Source: Saprospiraceae bacterium (lineage in GTDB: Bacteria > Bacteroidota > Bacteroidia > Chitinophagales > Saprospiraceae). From it: DNA of 64,000 nt. The translations under genes and the position numbers were made by a program. The stretch's first letter is position 1, and the number at the start of each line of letters is the position of its first letter. A model generated the notes under the pieces. The model was not told the origin of the DNA. It ran no database searches and worked only from the letters and a program-made list of their open reading frames with translations. The stretch lies in assembly GCA_016718205.1 (NCBI GenBank), contig JADKEB010000016.1:62001-126000 (forward strand), given 5' to 3'. Positions 60,971 through 64,000 of the stretch are shown one piece after another.

Positions 60971-62107
60971 TTGAGTAAAATTATCATTATAGGTCCGGCT
61001 CATCCACTCAGAGGTGGGCTTGCTACTTTCAATGAAAGACTTGCAAGACAGTTTTCGTCAGAAGATCATGAAGTGGTGATATACACCTTTTCGTTACAAT
61101 ATCCTGATTTTTTGTTTCCCGGCAAAACTCAGTACTCAACAAGCCCAGCACCCGGAGACATTGTAATAAAACCCATCATCAACTCAGTAAATCCACTTAA
61201 CTGGATATCGTCGGGTCTGAAAATAAAAAATGAAAATGCAGATATTGTGATTATTAGGTATTGGTTACCGTTTATGGCACCTTGCTTGGGTAGTATCATA
61301 CGATTGATCAAGAGAAACAAAAAGACCGTAATCATCGGACTGATCGACAATGCTTTACCTCATGAAAAAAGACCCGGAGATAAAATTTTCACACGCTATC
61401 TGACAAAAGGATTAGATGGTTTTGTTACAATGAGTACTCACGTCCGCAATGACCTGCTGCAATTTACAAAATCGCCGATTCATCTTGTTCAACATCCTTT
61501 ATATGATAATTTCGGCATTAAAATTAAAAAGGATGAGGCAAGAAAAAGCCTTGGTATTCCTGAGAAGGGATTTGTTTTCTTATTTTTTGGTTTTATAAGG
61601 AAATACAAAGGTCTTGATCTTCTGATTGATGCCTTTGAAAAAATGAATCCAACTAATGATACTCAACTTGTTATAGCCGGAGAGTTTTATGCCGGAGAAG
61701 AAGCATTGTTATCCCAAATGAAAAACTCTCGGGTAAACCATCAAATACATCAACACACCCGATTTATAAATGATGAAGACGTAGTCAAATATTTCAGTGC
61801 CAGTGATTGTGTTGTTCAGCCTTACAGAAATGCTACTCAAAGTGGGGTGACTCCACTAGCATATCATTTTGAAGTACCTATGATTGTCACAAATGTAGGG
61901 GCACTACCTGACCTCGTACCTGACACATTAGGTAAGGTTTGTGAGCCTGACGCTGACTCCATTGCCCAAGCTATGCAAAGTATGCTTACTTTCGATACAG
62001 CAAACTTTGAAAGTGCTATCAAGGTAGAAAAACAAAAGCTTAGCTGGGAAAAATTGACATCAACATTCTTAGAAGTAGGAAATAGTATTAAATTTAAAAA
62101 TGATTAA
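60971..62107 (+). CDS. Family 4-type glycosyltransferase
   Basis: 378 residues from the TTG at 60971 (LSKIIIIGPAHPLRGGLATFNERLARQF, the usual N-terminal strand and Gly-rich loop); no ATG is in frame nearby. The C-terminal nucleotide-sugar domain has KGFVFLFFGFIRKYKGLDLLIDAFEKM, LVIAGEFYAGEE and VVQPYRNATQSGVTPLAYHFEVPMIVTNVGALPDLV with the conserved Glu of GT4-type retaining enzymes. Sugar donor and acceptor are unknown. The heptose genes that follow (gap 186 bp) suggest a role in building a surface polysaccharide or LPS-like glycan. Confidence 0.85.
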   Translation: MSKIIIIGPAHPLRGGLATFNERLARQFSSEDHEVVIYTFSLQYPDFLFPGKTQYSTSPAPGDIVIKPIINSVNPLNWISSGLKIKNENADIVIIRYWLPFMAPCLGSIIRLIKRNKKTVIIGLIDNALPHEKRPGDKIFTRYLTKGLDGFVTMSTHVRNDLLQFTKSPIHLVQHPLYDNFGIKIKKDEARKSLGIPEKGFVFLFFGFIRKYKGLDLLIDAFEKMNPTNDTQLVIAGEFYAGEEALLSQMKNSRVNHQIHQHTRFINDEDVVKYFSASDCVVQPYRNATQSGVTPLAYHFEVPMIVTNVGALPDLVPDTLGKVCEPDADSIAQAMQSMLTFDTANFESAIKVEKQKLSWEKLTSTFLEVGNSIKFKND

Positions 62108-62293
62108 GAAGCATATGTACGATCCGCATGAATTAAATATGAAATACCTAAATGAGTGAATGTAATCTCCTTAACAGATCTGCAGACAAACCCGAATGAT
62201 GAATCATAGGGTGGTCTGTTGTGGGATGGTTACATAGCCATTAATGGATTTCACAACCTATACCAATTCAACAATTTATCAATATTTAGACAT

Positions 62294-63331
62294 ATGAATA
62301 AAATTTATAGAAGCAGGGCACCTTTGAGGCTTGGTTTGGCAGGTGGAGGCACTGATGTAAGCCCGTATAGTGATATATATGGTGGTGCTATACTTAATGC
62401 CACGATTTCACTTTTTGCATATGTAGACATTGAAAAAAATGATAAAAAAACCATCATATTTGAAGCCAAAGACTTTGAAACAATAGAAAAATATGAAGTC
62501 GGAGAGACTATAAAACCAGACGGCCAGTTAAATCTGTTGAAAGGAGTTTATTTACGTATTATGAAGGACTATCCTTTTGAACATAATGGACTTAGGATAA
62601 CAAGCTATGTTCAAGCACCTCCTGGCTCTGGTTTAGGCTCTTCTTCGACACTTGTTGTTGCATTAATAGGTGCTTTTGTAGAAATGTTAAAGCTGCCTAT
62701 GGGCGAATATGACATAGCACATTATGCTTATGAAATCGAAAGAATAGATCTGAAACTGGCAGGTGGAAAACAAGATCAGTATGCAGCAACATTTGGTGGA
62801 TTCAACTATATGGAGTTTTATAAGGATGATAAAACCATAGTCAATCCCTTGCGGATAAAACCAGAATATATATACGAACTGGAAAAGAATATCGTTCTTT
62901 TTTATACATCCAAAAGTAGGGAGTCGGCAAGAATCATAGATGAACAAGTAGCTAATGTGAAATCTCAAAAAAAGTCATCTATCGAGGCAATGCACCACAT
63001 CAAAGAGCAATCTGTGATGATGAAAGAAGCACTGCTCAAAGGGGAATTGAGCAAGATAGGTCAAATTTTTGATTTCGGTCATCTGCACAAAAAAAATATG
63101 GCAGCCAACATTTCCAATAGTTTTCTGGATGACATCTATGACAGTGCTATACGTGCCGGAGCATCAGGAGGCAAAATCAGTGGTGCCGGAGGAGGTGGTT
63201 TTATGGCTTTTTATTGCCCTGGTACCACGAGATATGATGTGATTATAGCACTTTCCAGGTTTGATGGAAAATCTATCCCATTCTTATTTACAGAAAGGGG
63301 ATTGACTCATTGGACAGGTCAGAAATCATAA
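62294..63331 (+). CDS. hddA: GHMP-family sugar kinase, likely D-glycero-D-manno-heptose 7-phosphate kinase
   Basis: 345 residues from the ATG at 62294; a frame from 62219 adds 25 residues not typical for the family. Motif 1 is RSRAPLRLGLAGGGTDVSPYSD, the ATP loop is PPGSGLGSSSTLVVALIGA, and motif 3 is GASGGKISGAGGGGFMAF. This is the pattern of HddA-type kinases that phosphorylate the anomeric position of heptose 7-phosphate on the way to GDP-heptose; LmbP and fucokinase-like enzymes look alike. The phosphoheptose isomerase gene next door supports the heptose call. Confidence 0.8.
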   Translation: MNKIYRSRAPLRLGLAGGGTDVSPYSDIYGGAILNATISLFAYVDIEKNDKKTIIFEAKDFETIEKYEVGETIKPDGQLNLLKGVYLRIMKDYPFEHNGLRITSYVQAPPGSGLGSSSTLVVALIGAFVEMLKLPMGEYDIAHYAYEIERIDLKLAGGKQDQYAATFGGFNYMEFYKDDKTIVNPLRIKPEYIYELEKNIVLFYTSKSRESARIIDEQVANVKSQKKSSIEAMHHIKEQSVMMKEALLKGELSKIGQIFDFGHLHKKNMAANISNSFLDDIYDSAIRAGASGGKISGAGGGGFMAFYCPGTTRYDVIIALSRFDGKSIPFLFTERGLTHWTGQKS

Positions 63332-63530
63332 AATTCCGAAATTCAATATGAAATCTTATTTGCCATTCTATTGTTTTAAATGTGGTAAAAATTTCACCAA
63401 GTGATGTACAGAATGCCATCATTTGTTGTGACGAAAAATTTTAATTTTTTGCGATCGCATTTTCTTTAATCCTAAGGCTTCTATTTTTAGTTCAACACAA
63501 TATCTTTACAATTCAACAAACCAAAACGGT

Positions 63531-64000
63531 ATGTCAAAAATCAAGGAAATCATCCAAGCCTCCATCGATACTAAGACCGCAATACTTCATGGCCAGTCAC
63601 TGCACAACAATATAGACCTATGTGTTGAAAAGATTACACATGCATTAAAAAATGGAAATAAGATCCTTTTTTGTGGAAATGGAGGAAGTGCGGCAGATGC
63701 ACAGCACCTTGCAGCAGAATTTAGTGGACGGTTTTATAAAGATCGGAAAGCACTCCCCGCAGAGGCATTGCATGTGAATACGTCCTATCTGACAGCCGTC
63801 GCCAATGATTATAGCTTTGATGTAGTATATTCAAGATTGCTGGAAGGAATTGGTCAGGATGGAGATATTTTGGTGGGTCTGTCTACCAGCGGAAACAGCA
63901 AAAACATCATCAATGCCTTTATCACTGCCAGAGAAAAAGGGATCACAACCATCGGCTTTACCGGAAATTCCGGAGGTAACCTGAAGGAATACAGCGATAT
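63531..64000 (+). CDS. gmhA: Sedoheptulose-7-phosphate isomerase, cut by window edge
   Basis: The frame opens at ATG 63531 and runs off the right edge with about 156 residues. The SIS-domain hallmarks are complete so far: ILFCGNGGSAADAQHLAAEFSGRF, LTAVANDYSFD, LVGLSTSGNSKNI and TTIGFTGNSGG. These are the signatures of GmhA, which makes D-glycero-D-manno-heptose 7-phosphate, the substrate of the kinase encoded just upstream. The rest of the pathway (phosphatase and nucleotidyltransferase) presumably lies beyond the window. The 199-bp gap to the kinase gene contains a weak -7 element (TATCTTTA at 63501). Confidence 0.88.
   Translation, partial: MSKIKEIIQASIDTKTAILHGQSLHNNIDLCVEKITHALKNGNKILFCGNGGSAADAQHLAAEFSGRFYKDRKALPAEALHVNTSYLTAVANDYSFDVVYSRLLEGIGQDGDILVGLSTSGNSKNIINAFITAREKGITTIGFTGNSGGNLKEYSD

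Overview
The window is AT-rich bacterial DNA from a member of the Bacteroidota, probably a Saprospiraceae-like lineage (lineage is an inference). The evidence is two proteins ending in type IX secretion (T9SS) sorting domains (29.2-31.3 kb and 49.4-54.6 kb), a SprB-type repeat, a head-GIN protein, a four-helix-bundle protein, and several promoters of the Bacteroidota form TTTG-N19/20-TAnnTTTG. No rRNA, tRNA or CRISPR array was seen.

0-2.1 kb: N-terminal part of a leucyl aminopeptidase (runs off the left edge), a serine esterase and a 39-residue membrane peptide. 2.1-40.7 kb: a large efflux locus, almost all on the minus strand, spread over three transcription units. Unit A (40.6 kb leftwards): MacA-like adaptor, ABC ATPase and two MacB/FtsX-type permeases. 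Unit B (24.9 kb leftwards): a secreted protein of unknown function, then five more permeases (one cut short, one a decayed pseudogene, one carrying two frameshifts) with an S41 peptidase and a lipoprotein. Unit C (7.4 kb leftwards): a second ABC ATPase, TolC-like channel, NtrC-type sigma54 activator, a RelE/ParE-type toxin-antitoxin pair, and a histidine kinase. Each unit is preceded by the same arrangement: a 27-bp palindrome-containing block and, with its centre exactly 87.5 bp upstream of the predicted start point, a -24/-12 (sigma54-type) promoter. The activator in unit C is the obvious candidate to bind these sites, so the locus looks like one self-encoded sigma54 regulon for a MacAB-TolC-like machine with many alternative permeases. 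This is the most interesting system in the window.

Most junctions between the permease genes from 16.6 to 39.4 kb are filled with TTAGG-family simple repeats (TTAGGTGT, TTAGGTAT, and a perfect 12-copy TTTAGGG tract). They interrupt one permease pseudogene and supply the stop codon of another, and a four-helix-bundle gene is flanked by them in inverted orientation. They are absent from 39.4 to 64 kb.

Other genes interrupt or border the array: an OLD-like ATPase/TOPRIM protein (7.7 kb), an AAA ATPase fused to a PD-(D/E)XK-like domain behind three palindromic repeats (25.2 kb), GNAT, pirin, a T9SS-exported M43-type metalloprotease, an M50 protease and a TonB-receptor remnant.

40.8-64 kb is ordinary chromosome with insertions: two near-identical Uma2 genes, a head-GIN protein, a TlpA-like lipoprotein, a PhoB/PhoR-like pair, a YccA/BI-1 protein, a 1723-residue T9SS protein with two cohesin-like regions, a dockerin-like region and nine Cys-rich repeats, a small lipoprotein and its decayed duplicate, an esterase, GlmM, a class V aminotransferase, a glycosyltransferase and the start of a heptose pathway (HddA-like, GmhA). 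A family of hairpin-rich MITE-like elements (ends GAGTATGTTTAAA, flanked by TTA) occurs at 42.9, 48.2, 55.8 and 60.5 kb; one carries a second nested MITE with an 8-bp target duplication.
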